NCBI GenBank assembly: GCA_022712775.1
Contig: JAFLJZ010000119.1
Span: 1 to 6,152, forward strand
From: Sulfurimonas sp.
GTDB taxonomy: Bacteria; Campylobacterota; Campylobacteria; Campylobacterales; Sulfurimonadaceae
Length of the DNA: 6,152 bases
Reading direction: 5' to 3'
Part shown: in pieces, positions 1 through 6,152 of the stretch
Position numbering within the stretch: position 1 is the first letter of the stretch
Layout: the number at the start of each line of letters is the position of its first letter
Program-made: the position numbers and the translations under genes
Notes under the pieces: model-generated
Seen by the model: the letters and a program-made list of their open reading frames with translations, nothing else
Database searches by the model: none
What the model was told of the DNA's origin: nothing

Positions 1-17
1 ATCAAAGTTGTTAGCAT
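1..17 (-). CDS. Start of a further minus-strand gene, cut by the window edge
   Basis: On the minus strand the patatin stop codon reads TAATG, so an ATG at 17-15 overlaps the stop. It opens a frame (M-L-T-T-L...) that leaves the window after five codons. A strong Shine-Dalgarno sequence, GGGGAG, lies at 31-26, eight bases before the ATG, inside the last codons of the patatin gene. The overlap plus this ribosome site suggests a translationally coupled fourth gene of the operon. Too little is present to name a product. It could be a chance ATG, since no reading frame can be tested over five codons. Confidence 0.5.
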
Positions 18-2224
18 TAAAATTTCTCCCCTAAGTATAAATAAGTAGCTCTATTTTTAGAATCACTAAAACCGTATGCAAAATAGATTGGTCCTAGAAT
101 TGTATCTACTGCTATATATACACTCCCTGCTTTATGCATCATATCATAGCTTACACTTTCTCCATAAGCCCATGTGTTTCCAATCTCCACACTAAACCCT
201 GCATAAATTGGGGCATTTAAAGAACCGAAAAAACCACCTTTCTTTAACTGGTATCTATACTTAACTACACCTAAAAATACATTTTCATTGACTAAAGAGT
301 ATGGAACATAACCAGATAAGTTAAATAAACCGCCCAGATTAAAGCTTCCAGATATAGACATTTGTTCATTTTGCTCATAAGTAGCACCATATTTCAAGTA
401 TGTCGTAATATTATGTACACCGTATGTAAAAGGCTTTTCTAAGTCTATGGAAATTTGTTCATAATCATAATCGCTTCCAAAACTCTTCATATCTTTTGTC
501 AAAGTTACATCTAGTTTAGCACCTGTATTTGGAAAATTAAGGTTATCAAGATTATCTATTTTTAAAGATGCATAAATTGGTCGTGCATCATTTTGCATAT
601 CTACACTTAATAGGTCAATATCTGCAGTATCATTAAAGGCTGAAGCCCCGATTTCCAATTCATAATCTCTAAACATATGTGTTCCAAAAGCCACAGTTGT
701 TCCATAGCGTCGCGCATCAACTTCTATAGTTCCTTTATTGTTTGTATTAAAAAATGTAGCAACGGGTATCAATTCATTTATTTTTTCAAAACTTATAGAA
801 GATTTGAAATAAAAGTTCTGTGTAGCATTTAAAGGCTGGTAAAATTCGGTATACGCTTTTTTTCTTCGACCAATTTCAAAGTCATTTTTCCACTCTCCTC
901 CATACTTATTCAAACCAAACATTGTATACCCAAGCCCTAAAGAATATGCAGAATGACCATCAAAATCATCTTCTAAACCAAATGCAAAACGAATTTCTCC
1001 ATGGTTATCCCAACTTGGGGTTGTGGTAATTTCTAAAATATTTTTTCCATTCTTTTGAACTACTTTATGCTCAATCTTATCAAATACTCCCATATTATAA
1101 ATATGTAAAATATCTTCTCGCAGAATATCACGATCGAGTGCATCTCCAATCGTTATGCTTAATTTACTTAGAATTACATCATCACTAATATATGTTGGAT
1201 TATTGATAACTATGTCATCTATTACTTCTGTTGAAGTTACTTCTTGGAGTTTATGTTCTTTCTTATATAAAGCATATTCTTTAGTCTTTATAGATAAATG
1301 CTGTAGTTTACTCTCATAAAGTTCATCTGTAACTTTAACACCTGTTTGTATAATTGCTTTATATTTATCAGCATCTAAACCACCAAAACCACTTAGGTCT
1401 GGAGTAATTAAAATATCTTTATCACTTAGGGTTGCTATAGATTCGTTTGCATTTTTACGCATTAAAATATTTATAAGTTGTCCCATTACTACAAGATAAG
1501 AGTTTACATTTAGGTTAGCATCAAAATTTTCACTTACATCAACTGCTATGATGATATCAGCTCCCATTTTTTTTGCTACGCCTATTGGCATATTATCACT
1601 AACCCCACCATCAACTAAATCAATTTCATCTATATTTATTGGCTGAAAACCACCTGGAATCGAGCTAGATGCATAAACAGATTGTGAAAGAGAACCAGAT
1701 TTTAAAATAACTGCATCACCATTTTTTATGTTCGTAGCAACTGCGCGAAAAGGGATGGGAAGTTTGTCAAAGTCTGTTATATGACTAGCATGTTCAAATT
1801 CTTCTTCGAACTTTAAAAGCATGGGTTGGCGTTTGAGGACACCTGTGGGAAGTACAATATCATTATTTACATCTACCCCAAGTCCTAGACGACCTTGGTA
1901 CTGATACTCTGTTTCTTTTTTACGCATAGGTGTATCTTCACGAACAAAATCTGTTCGAATGTACTTTGTCCAATCAGTTGTTGTGAGTAAGTTTTCTATC
2001 TCTTGTGGCGATTTACCCGACGCATATAAACCTCCAACAAACGAACCCATACTTGTTCCAACTATAAAATCTATAGGTATTTTCTTTTCTTCTAAAACCT
2101 TGAGTACTCCAACATGTGCTCCACCACGCGCTCCACCACCACTTAAAACAAGTGCAATAGTAGGTCTTGTGTCTGCATATATAACGCTAGCTACTAAGAA
2201 AAAAAGAAAAAAATTATTTTTCAT
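17..2224 (-). CDS. Outer-membrane patatin-like phospholipase with POTRA and beta-barrel (PlpD/FplA type, type Vd secretion)
   Basis: This 735-aa protein starts with a signal peptide (hydrophobic residues 5-16, likely cleavage after A17). The patatin domain follows at about 21-310. It shows the oxyanion motif GGGARG (29-34), the nucleophile motif GTSMG (Ser58) and the catalytic Asp205 in DGG, so the Ser-Asp dyad is intact. One POTRA-like domain lies at about 331-402 and an Omp85/BamA-type barrel at about 405-735. The last residue is Phe, as in outer-membrane beta-signals. Length and order match Pseudomonas PlpD (728 aa) and Fusobacterium FplA, lipid-cleaving type Vd autotransporters. Expected activity is phospholipase A at the cell surface or outer membrane; substrate and cleavage site cannot be read from sequence. 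The start overlaps the upstream acyltransferase gene by 11 bp and has only a weak A-rich ribosome site, so coupled translation is likely. Whether the patatin part is surface exposed, released or periplasmic is uncertain. Confidence 0.93.
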   Translation of the reverse strand: MKNNFFLFFLVASVIYADTRPTIALVLSGGGARGGAHVGVLKVLEEKKIPIDFIVGTSMGSFVGGLYASGKSPQEIENLLTTTDWTKYIRTDFVREDTPMRKKETEYQYQGRLGLGVDVNNDIVLPTGVLKRQPMLLKFEEEFEHASHITDFDKLPIPFRAVATNIKNGDAVILKSGSLSQSVYASSSIPGGFQPINIDEIDLVDGGVSDNMPIGVAKKMGADIIIAVDVSENFDANLNVNSYLVVMGQLINILMRKNANESIATLSDKDILITPDLSGFGGLDADKYKAIIQTGVKVTDELYESKLQHLSIKTKEYALYKKEHKLQEVTSTEVIDDIVINNPTYISDDVILSKLSITIGDALDRDILREDILHIYNMGVFDKIEHKVVQKNGKNILEITTTPSWDNHGEIRFAFGLEDDFDGHSAYSLGLGYTMFGLNKYGGEWKNDFEIGRRKKAYTEFYQPLNATQNFYFKSSISFEKINELIPVATFFNTNNKGTIEVDARRYGTTVAFGTHMFRDYELEIGASAFNDTADIDLLSVDMQNDARPIYASLKIDNLDNLNFPNTGAKLDVTLTKDMKSFGSDYDYEQISIDLEKPFTYGVHNITTYLKYGATYEQNEQMSISGSFNLGGLFNLSGYVPYSLVNENVFLGVVKYRYQLKKGGFFGSLNAPIYAGFSVEIGNTWAYGESVSYDMMHKAGSVYIAVDTILGPIYFAYGFSDSKNRATYLYLGEKF
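26..31 (-). promoter_or_regulatory. Strong ribosome binding site inside the end of the patatin gene
   Basis: The minus strand reads GGGGAG here, eight bases before the ATG at 17. The patatin frame uses GGG GAG for Gly-Glu at this point, the purine- and G-rich choices in a gene that otherwise favours A/T-ending codons. That is consistent with selection for ribosome binding. It is the best Shine-Dalgarno sequence on the minus strand of this window. Confidence 0.5.
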
Positions 2225-4040
2225 ATTTTTTCTTCATGGCTAAAATAATTTCTTTTAATTCTTCTGCCGAAGTCTCTTTACTTAGTGGTTCACCATAATA
2301 CACCGTAATCTCTCTTCGTTTAAAAAATGATTTCTTATTTCTGCCCTTGTATTTTGAAAACATACTTCCAAAAAGTCCATCAATATAAAAAGGAACAATT
2401 ACACCATTATAATCTTTGGGTATAAGTTCATAACCCTTAAAAAATCTACCTAATTTACCATCTTTTGAAATTACACCCTCAGGAAATATACCAACAACTC
2501 TAGAATCTTCTAGTCGTGCATGTGCCTCTTTAAAAGCATCACGAGAAGCCTTTTGTGAAACAGGAATTGCTTGACCTGTCTTAAATACATAATGAAATCC
2601 GAACCAATGATAAATCTCTTTTTCCATCATGTAGTTGATAGGTCTTTGCATTGGCATTTGTAAAATAATCCAATCCAACCATGAAACATGATTTCCTAAA
2701 AGAAGTACACCCTCATTTTTTGGAAAATGCTCTAAACCTACAAAGTTGTACTTATGTCTAAAAGAAGCAATAAACTTCATCAAAGTCCAAAAAGACATCA
2801 TTTCGTATTTTTTATATACCATTGCACTCATATATACAGCTACTCCACCCATCACATAAAAGAGTGATTCTGCATTCATTCCTAAATAGGCAAAAACTGT
2901 AGTAAGTCCAAGAAAGAAAACCATAAAAATGTTTTGTATAAAGTTACTTCCTGCGATAATCGTTCCTAGATGCACACTTGGTGAGAGAAACTGAATTCTT
3001 GCATTTAAAGGGACAAGAATTAAACCTGAAAACACTCCAAACAAGGCAAACAGAAAGGCTAATGTAGTAACAGAGCTGATAGATGGAACCATGAAAACTA
3101 TAATCATAACTCCAAAAGAACCAACACTCACAAGCCCCATATTTATGTAATACTTTGAAAATTTTGCAGCCATGACAGAACCGATTACTATGCCTATAAC
3201 AGCGAGAGCCATAATTCCTTGAACTACAATTGCATTTGTGATTCCAAGCTTACTTTTTGCATACTCTCCAAATATTGCTAAGACAACTTGTGAAATAGAC
3301 CAAAATAAAGCAAGTGCAATGATAGAATCTAAAATCTCTTTTTTTCGTGTAACAATTTTTAGGTTTTTAAATAAATACTCACCTCGTATATATCTCTTCT
3401 TTTCAAAAACTCTTTTACTTTTAAATTTCATTTTGTATGGTAATTTTGAAGCTAAATAAAATTCAATTATGGAGCCTAAAACTAAAAGCCAACCTATAGG
3501 AGCAATAACACGAAGCACATCTTCTTTTGTAGTAAAATTATCTCCTAGTTGATTTTCAAATAAAATCGTATAAAAGATAATTCCACCTAAAATCGCGATA
3601 GTTGTAACTGCTTGAACAGCTCCATTTCCCGCTGTGATATTTTGAACTCCAAAAAGCTCTTTAATATAACCATATTTAGCAGGTCCATACATTGCACTTT
3701 GAAGTGCTAAAAGAAAGGTCATTCCAAAGGCTACATAAAACCATCCATTATAGTATGCAAGTGTAATAATGAGTGTTATTACTACAGCTAAGGCAGAAGC
3801 ATATTGCATAATAACATTTTTAGGGAATCTATCTGCTAAAAAACCCGAGGGAGAAAACATCATAATAAAAGGTAAAAGAATAAGTGCATTTACAATAGCA
3901 GTCAAAATAATCTGTAACTCGCCATCATATACTTTAAAAATCGTATTTTGTATAATTATTTTATGACCTAAGTCAGTAAAAGCATTTAAAAATACAACTA
4001 GTAAATAGTTTATAACACCTACAATTTTAAATATTTGCAT
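2214..4040 (-). CDS. MFS lysophospholipid transporter fused to 1-acyl-glycerol-phosphate/lysophospholipid acyltransferase (LplT-PlsC/Aas-like)
   Basis: This 608-aa inner-membrane protein has two parts. Residues 1-410 are an MFS module with about 12 hydrophobic segments and the loop motif GFLADRFPKN (66-75) between helices 2 and 3. Residues about 415-600 are a PlsC-type acyltransferase: HX4D catalytic motif NHVSWLD (His451, Asp456), acceptor-binding motif IFPEG (518-522) and the block VIVPFYIDG (547-555). The stretch after FPEG resembles the acyltransferase half of E. coli Aas. LplT and Aas together import lysophosphatidylethanolamine and re-acylate it, so the fusion probably couples both steps. 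Twelve helices would put the enzyme on the cytoplasmic side. Three-domain relatives also carry a C-terminal AMP-binding acyl-ACP synthetase; here the protein stops right after the acyltransferase. The N-terminus (M-Q-I-F-K, then LLVVFLNAFTDLGHK) looks family-typical, which supports this start although its ribosome site is poor. The gene begins 5 bp after its upstream neighbour and overlaps the patatin gene. Substrate is inferred. Confidence 0.88.
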   Translation of the reverse strand: MQIFKIVGVINYLLVVFLNAFTDLGHKIIIQNTIFKVYDGELQIILTAIVNALILLPFIMMFSPSGFLADRFPKNVIMQYASALAVVITLIITLAYYNGWFYVAFGMTFLLALQSAMYGPAKYGYIKELFGVQNITAGNGAVQAVTTIAILGGIIFYTILFENQLGDNFTTKEDVLRVIAPIGWLLVLGSIIEFYLASKLPYKMKFKSKRVFEKKRYIRGEYLFKNLKIVTRKKEILDSIIALALFWSISQVVLAIFGEYAKSKLGITNAIVVQGIMALAVIGIVIGSVMAAKFSKYYINMGLVSVGSFGVMIIVFMVPSISSVTTLAFLFALFGVFSGLILVPLNARIQFLSPSVHLGTIIAGSNFIQNIFMVFFLGLTTVFAYLGMNAESLFYVMGGVAVYMSAMVYKKYEMMSFWTLMKFIASFRHKYNFVGLEHFPKNEGVLLLGNHVSWLDWIILQMPMQRPINYMMEKEIYHWFGFHYVFKTGQAIPVSQKASRDAFKEAHARLEDSRVVGIFPEGVISKDGKLGRFFKGYELIPKDYNGVIVPFYIDGLFGSMFSKYKGRNKKSFFKRREITVYYGEPLSKETSAEELKEIILAMKKKYEK

Positions 4041-4045
4041 TCTCT

Positions 4046-4768
4046 TTATTCGCCTTCATCATTTATAAGTGTTGTACTCCAACCTTCATAGAAGCCTTGG
4101 TTTTCTTTCACATTAGCAAAAAGTGCATTCACATTTTTAGTTACTTCCTCTGAAGTTACAGCGTGATTCTTTACAAGAGCCACTCCATTTTCAAACTCTT
4201 CAGCACTTATTTCATCTTTTAGAGAGAAACCCTCAAGGGAAAGTGTATTTAAAAATTTATTTTTTTGTGTTGGAGTTAAAAAAGAAATATAATGTTCAAC
4301 ATCACGAGAGAGAGTTAAATCTTCACCCTCTTCTGCGAGTAAAAATATAATTTTTTCACTTTGAATATGGGCTAACTCTAGTTCTGTAGGAAAAAGTACT
4401 CTCTCGTAGAAATTCCACTTTTTATCTTTAATAATATTACTTTCATATGCAAAGCCTGTATCTTTTAGCATAGCGGTAACAAGAGAGTTAAGTTCTTTAG
4501 CAGATGAGGCACAAAAATAGAACTCGCTCCAACCATCTACGATTCTTTCCCCTAGATACTTTGCCTTATCTTCATACTCTATTGCGATAATTAAAGATTC
4601 CTTTGTTTCTAAAAACGCTTCATATGATTCTAAAGCTTCATTAGCAGAATCATATTTAATAAAGACACTAAAAAGCCATGGGTGGTCTTTTTTGTATTCT
4701 CCTGCGTCTATAACTATTTCTATATTAAATACCTGATTATCTTGGTTGCGTGTAAATATTTCTCTCAT
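4046..4768 (-). CDS. DUF695 domain protein with C-terminal RraB-like domain
   Basis: This is a 240-aa acidic protein with no signal peptide or membrane segment, so it is probably cytoplasmic. Residues 1-130 look like DUF695: a beta-rich start, then DGWSEFYFCA (78-87), and the conserved end with a Lys-Trp-x-x-Tyr element (K117-W118, Y121) followed by LFP. Residues about 135-236 resemble RraB (regulator of RNase E activity B). They show a D-V-E-H strand (156-159), a helix, a Gly-Phe turn (180-181), an acidic middle and the terminal element YEGWSTTL (227-234), comparable to YDGWGTYF in E. coli RraB. RraB binds RNase E and alters its activity; the target here is unknown. It is the first gene of the operon, with a weak site AGAAGAG 3 bases before the ATG and its own TATAAT upstream. 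The domain calls come from remembered family patterns, not a search; DUF695 is more certain than RraB. Confidence 0.8.
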   Translation of the reverse strand: MREIFTRNQDNQVFNIEIVIDAGEYKKDHPWLFSVFIKYDSANEALESYEAFLETKESLIIAIEYEDKAKYLGERIVDGWSEFYFCASSAKELNSLVTAMLKDTGFAYESNIIKDKKWNFYERVLFPTELELAHIQSEKIIFLLAEEGEDLTLSRDVEHYISFLTPTQKNKFLNTLSLEGFSLKDEISAEEFENGVALVKNHAVTSEEVTKNVNALFANVKENQGFYEGWSTTLINDEGE

Positions 4769-4793
4769 AAACTCTTCTATTTATTTTTAATAT

Positions 4794-4799
4794 ATTATA
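4794..4799 (-). promoter_or_regulatory. Probable -10 element (TATAAT) of the minus-strand operon
   Basis: The minus strand reads a perfect TATAAT at 4799-4794, about 25 bases before the ATG at 4768. That would give a short leader of roughly 20 bases. No good -35 hexamer lies 16-18 bp upstream, only A/T-rich sequence, which is usual for Campylobacterota sigma70 promoters. In DNA this AT-rich a TATAAT can occur by chance, but its place upstream of the first gene of the operon makes it the best candidate. Confidence 0.5.
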
Positions 4800-4837
4800 T
4801 CGCTTTATCATTAAAACTAGTTCATAAGTTTTATAAT

Positions 4838-4852
4838 TGAAAATGATTATCA
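4838..4852. promoter_or_regulatory. Fur box 1
   Basis: The 15-mer TGAAAATGATTATCA matches the 7-1-7 Fur consensus (TGATAAT-N-ATTATCA) at 13 of 14 defined positions. It lies just upstream of the porin -35 element and about 40 bp upstream of the minus-strand TATAAT, so it could serve either direction. Its centre is 22 bp (two helical turns) from the centre of box 2, which favours side-by-side Fur dimers on one face of the DNA. Confidence 0.8.
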
Positions 4853-4858
4853 ATACTC

Positions 4859-4887
4859 TTGACAATCATTATCACAATTGGTATACT
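4859..4887 (+). promoter_or_regulatory. Sigma70 promoter of the porin gene
   Basis: A perfect -35 (TTGACA, 4859-4864), a 17-bp spacer and a near-perfect -10 (TATACT, 4882-4887) give an expected start of transcription near 4894 and a leader of about 50 bases. Most Campylobacterota promoters lack a clear -35, so this one looks intrinsically strong, which suits a gene held down by a repressor until iron runs out. Fur box 2 overlaps the -35. Confidence 0.85.
4860..4874. promoter_or_regulatory. Fur box 2, overlapping the porin -35 element
   Basis: The 15-mer TGACAATCATTATCA matches the 7-1-7 Fur consensus at 13 of 14 defined positions. It shares five bases with the TTGACA -35 hexamer, so iron-loaded Fur bound here would block RNA polymerase. 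This is the classical arrangement of an iron-repressed promoter. Confidence 0.83.
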
Positions 4888-4900
4888 TCGCTCATCAAAC

Positions 4901-4931
4901 AGTAATGATAACAAATATCATAATCATTACT
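4901..4931. repeat. Perfect 9-bp inverted repeat in the porin leader
   Basis: AGTAATGAT (4901-4909) and ATCATTACT (4923-4931) are exact reverse complements separated by 13 bases. The sequence overlaps Fur box 3, so it may simply reflect the symmetry of operator half-sites. In the transcript it could also form an A/U-rich hairpin ending five bases before the AAGGA ribosome site. The stem has only two G-C pairs and no U-tract, so it is not a terminator. Confidence 0.7.
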
Positions 4932-4932
4932 A
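4906..4932. promoter_or_regulatory. Fur box 3 with an overlapping weaker box, downstream of the porin start site
   Basis: The 15-mer TGATAACAAATATCA (4906-4920) matches the 7-1-7 Fur consensus at 12 of 14 positions. A second, overlapping 15-mer at 4918-4932 matches at 11 of 14. Both lie after the expected transcription start and just before the ribosome site. Fur bound here could add a roadblock or extend a repressor array from box 2. Confidence 0.6.
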
Positions 4933-4935
4933 TAT

Positions 4936-4940
4936 AAGGA
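4936..4940 (+). promoter_or_regulatory. Ribosome binding site of the porin gene
   Basis: AAGGA, six bases before the ATG at 4947, is a good Shine-Dalgarno sequence. It fixes this ATG as the start rather than the in-frame Met codon at residue 9, which would also remove the basic start of the signal peptide. Confidence 0.85.
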
Positions 4941-4946
4941 AAAATT

Positions 4947-6152
4947 ATGTATAACAACAAATTTACAAAGATGTCTTTAGCTCTTGTTACAGCTTTAGCT
5001 TTATCACCAAACATACATGCAAGTGATGCTAGTGAAATAGAACTGCTTAAAAAAGAGATAGCTGAACTTCGTCAAATGACACAGGCACTACTAAAGCAAA
5101 CACAGGTTGAGACTAAAAAGTCTAATGAAAAGATTGCAGCTATAGAAGAAACACAGCAAACACTTATCGATGAGACAAGTGATTTTAAAACTGGTTTTAA
5201 TTACACTACTGTTGATCCAACACAATCATATAACGGTATGGGTGCAGCTGCTTCTAAAGTTTACTATTCTAAGTCTCCACTTAGTATTGGTGGTTATGGA
5301 AAGATGGATTATTACCATAAATCAAACGAAGGTTCTGATAATGGAAGTAATATTGATGTATATAGATTTATCCCATATATTGGTTATAAATTTACAGACA
5401 ATATCATTTTAAATGTTGAACTAGAGTTTGAACACGGTGGTGCTAAAGAAGGTGCTACAGGTGATGGTTATGTAATCGTTGAGTTTATGTATCTTGATTT
5501 TCTTTTCAATGATAATTTTAACCTAAGACTTGGTAATCAACTTATGCCAATGGGTCTTATCAATGAGAGACATGAACCTACACTTTTTACAACAGTTCAA
5601 AGACCAAATACATCGAAAAAACTTATTCCATCTACTTGGCATGAAAATGGTGTAATGGCTTATGGTAATATAACTGAAGATTTATCGTATAAAGTTGGTG
5701 CATTTTCTGCTTTACAACTTGAGCGTGGAATCGGAGAAGGTAATGACTGGTTAAGAGATAGTCGTCTTGGTTCATTTAGAGCGGACAATGGTGCAGGAGA
5801 AGATGTAGGTCTTGCGGGTGTGCTAAGAGTTGACTACACAGGTATTAATGGACTAATGGTAGGTGCGTCTACATATATAGATTCTAGTTTAGTAATGGCT
5901 GATGTTCACTTTGACTATAATAAAGACGCCTTTAGAACCTATGGTGTATATACACAAACAAATCGTTCTAAGACAGTACTAGGTGAACCTGAAAAAGCAA
6001 AAGGTGGTTTCATTAATGTTGGCTATGATATGCTATCATTAATAAAATCTGAAAATAAAATGCCTGTGTTTGTTCAGTACGAAACTGTATCTGCTCAAGA
6101 TGCTATAACTGGTGGAGCTGGACTAGACTCTGTAGATTCTATAACGGTGGGT
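4947..6152 (+). CDS. Fur-regulated outer-membrane porin (OprO/OprP-like), 3' end beyond the window
   Basis: The frame is open for 402 codons and leaves the window without a stop. A signal peptide is clear: basic start (K5, K8), hydrophobic core 10-19 and likely cleavage after A25 in IHA. Residues about 29-76 form an acidic/basic heptad-like helix (ELLKKEIAELRQM and on), probably a periplasmic coiled coil. From about 95 the sequence has alternating aromatic and polar beta-strands with Gly/Asn/Asp-rich turns, such as IGGYGKMDYY, RFIPYIGYKF and FNLRLGNQLMPMGLINE. That pattern is typical of the 16-strand phosphate-selective porin O/P family. Expected role is a trimeric diffusion channel; the solute cannot be read from sequence. 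The family name 'phosphate-selective' should not be taken literally: the promoter carries several Fur boxes, which points to induction under iron limitation. It is transcribed divergently from the lipid operon across a 178-bp shared region. Confidence 0.87.
   Translation, partial: MYNNKFTKMSLALVTALALSPNIHASDASEIELLKKEIAELRQMTQALLKQTQVETKKSNEKIAAIEETQQTLIDETSDFKTGFNYTTVDPTQSYNGMGAAASKVYYSKSPLSIGGYGKMDYYHKSNEGSDNGSNIDVYRFIPYIGYKFTDNIILNVELEFEHGGAKEGATGDGYVIVEFMYLDFLFNDNFNLRLGNQLMPMGLINERHEPTLFTTVQRPNTSKKLIPSTWHENGVMAYGNITEDLSYKVGAFSALQLERGIGEGNDWLRDSRLGSFRADNGAGEDVGLAGVLRVDYTGINGLMVGASTYIDSSLVMADVHFDYNKDAFRTYGVYTQTNRSKTVLGEPEKAKGGFINVGYDMLSLIKSENKMPVFVQYETVSAQDAITGGAGLDSVDSITVG

Noticed and set aside
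1959..2243. Plus-strand open frame of 94 codons opposite the start of the patatin gene
   Set aside because: It lies wholly antisense to the catalytic region of a well-supported gene and its overlap, has low-complexity content (Pro/Lys runs) and no ribosome site; it is a shadow.
3238..3459. Plus-strand open frame of 73 codons inside the transporter gene
   Set aside because: It is antisense to MFS helices and the linker, with no ribosome site or recognisable product.
3769..3966. Plus-strand open frame of 65 codons inside the transporter gene
   Set aside because: It is antisense to the first MFS helices; its hydrophobic look mirrors the opposite-strand membrane codons.
4020..4060. Possible terminator or promoter between the 240-aa gene and the transporter gene
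   Set aside because: The gap is only 5 bp and shows no stem-loop with U-tract, so the genes are best read as one transcription unit.
4905..4937. Ten-codon leader ORF (starting ATG ATA ACA) ending on the porin ribosome site
   Set aside because: There is no Shine-Dalgarno sequence before it and its codons are simply the AT-rich Fur box repeats; no regulatory codon pattern is seen.
4769..4946. Possible riboswitch or small RNA in the divergent intergenic region
   Set aside because: The sequence is explained by two promoters, Fur boxes and a short leader; there is no GC-rich stem, no terminator and no known riboswitch motif that I can recognise.
5170..5412. Plus-strand open frame of 80 codons inside the porin gene
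   Set aside because: It is in another frame within a gene that has signal peptide, ribosome site, promoter and continuous beta-barrel pattern.

Overview
The window is AT-rich. It reads as chromosomal DNA of a Campylobacterota bacterium (a Sulfurimonas, Sulfurovum or Arcobacter-like lineage). This is inferred from the base composition, the MFS-acyltransferase fusion, the outer-membrane proteins and the Fur-box style, not from any marker gene. No mobile element, tRNA, rRNA, CRISPR array or convincing terminator is visible.

Layout: positions 4768 down to 17 hold three tightly packed minus-strand genes. In transcription order they are (1) a 240-aa cytoplasmic protein with a DUF695-like N-terminal half and an RraB-like C-terminal half; (2) a 608-aa fusion of an LplT-like MFS lysophospholipid flippase and a PlsC/Aas-type acyltransferase; and (3) a 735-aa outer-membrane patatin phospholipase with one POTRA domain and a 16-strand-type beta-barrel (PlpD/FplA-like, type Vd secretion). 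Gaps are 5 bp between genes 1 and 2 and an 11-bp overlap between genes 2 and 3. A fourth gene appears to begin at the extreme left edge: its ATG overlaps the patatin stop codon, and a strong Shine-Dalgarno sequence sits in the last codons of the patatin gene. On the right, a divergent plus-strand gene beginning at 4947 runs off the window. It encodes an outer-membrane porin with a signal peptide and an N-terminal coiled coil.

The 178-bp divergent intergenic region (4769-4946) is the regulatory core. It holds an unusually good sigma70 promoter for the porin (TTGACA, 17 bp, TATACT) and at least three close matches to the 7-1-7 Fur box, one of them on the -35 element. The porin is therefore very probably repressed by iron-loaded Fur. 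The minus-strand operon has its own TATAAT about 40 bp from the first Fur box.

How the parts may work together (inference): the patatin enzyme could cut phospholipids at the cell surface or outer membrane. The LplT-like domain could flip the lysophospholipids inward across the inner membrane, and the fused acyltransferase could re-acylate them. That would be a one-operon deacylation/re-acylation cycle. The role of the DUF695-RraB protein in this setting is unknown.
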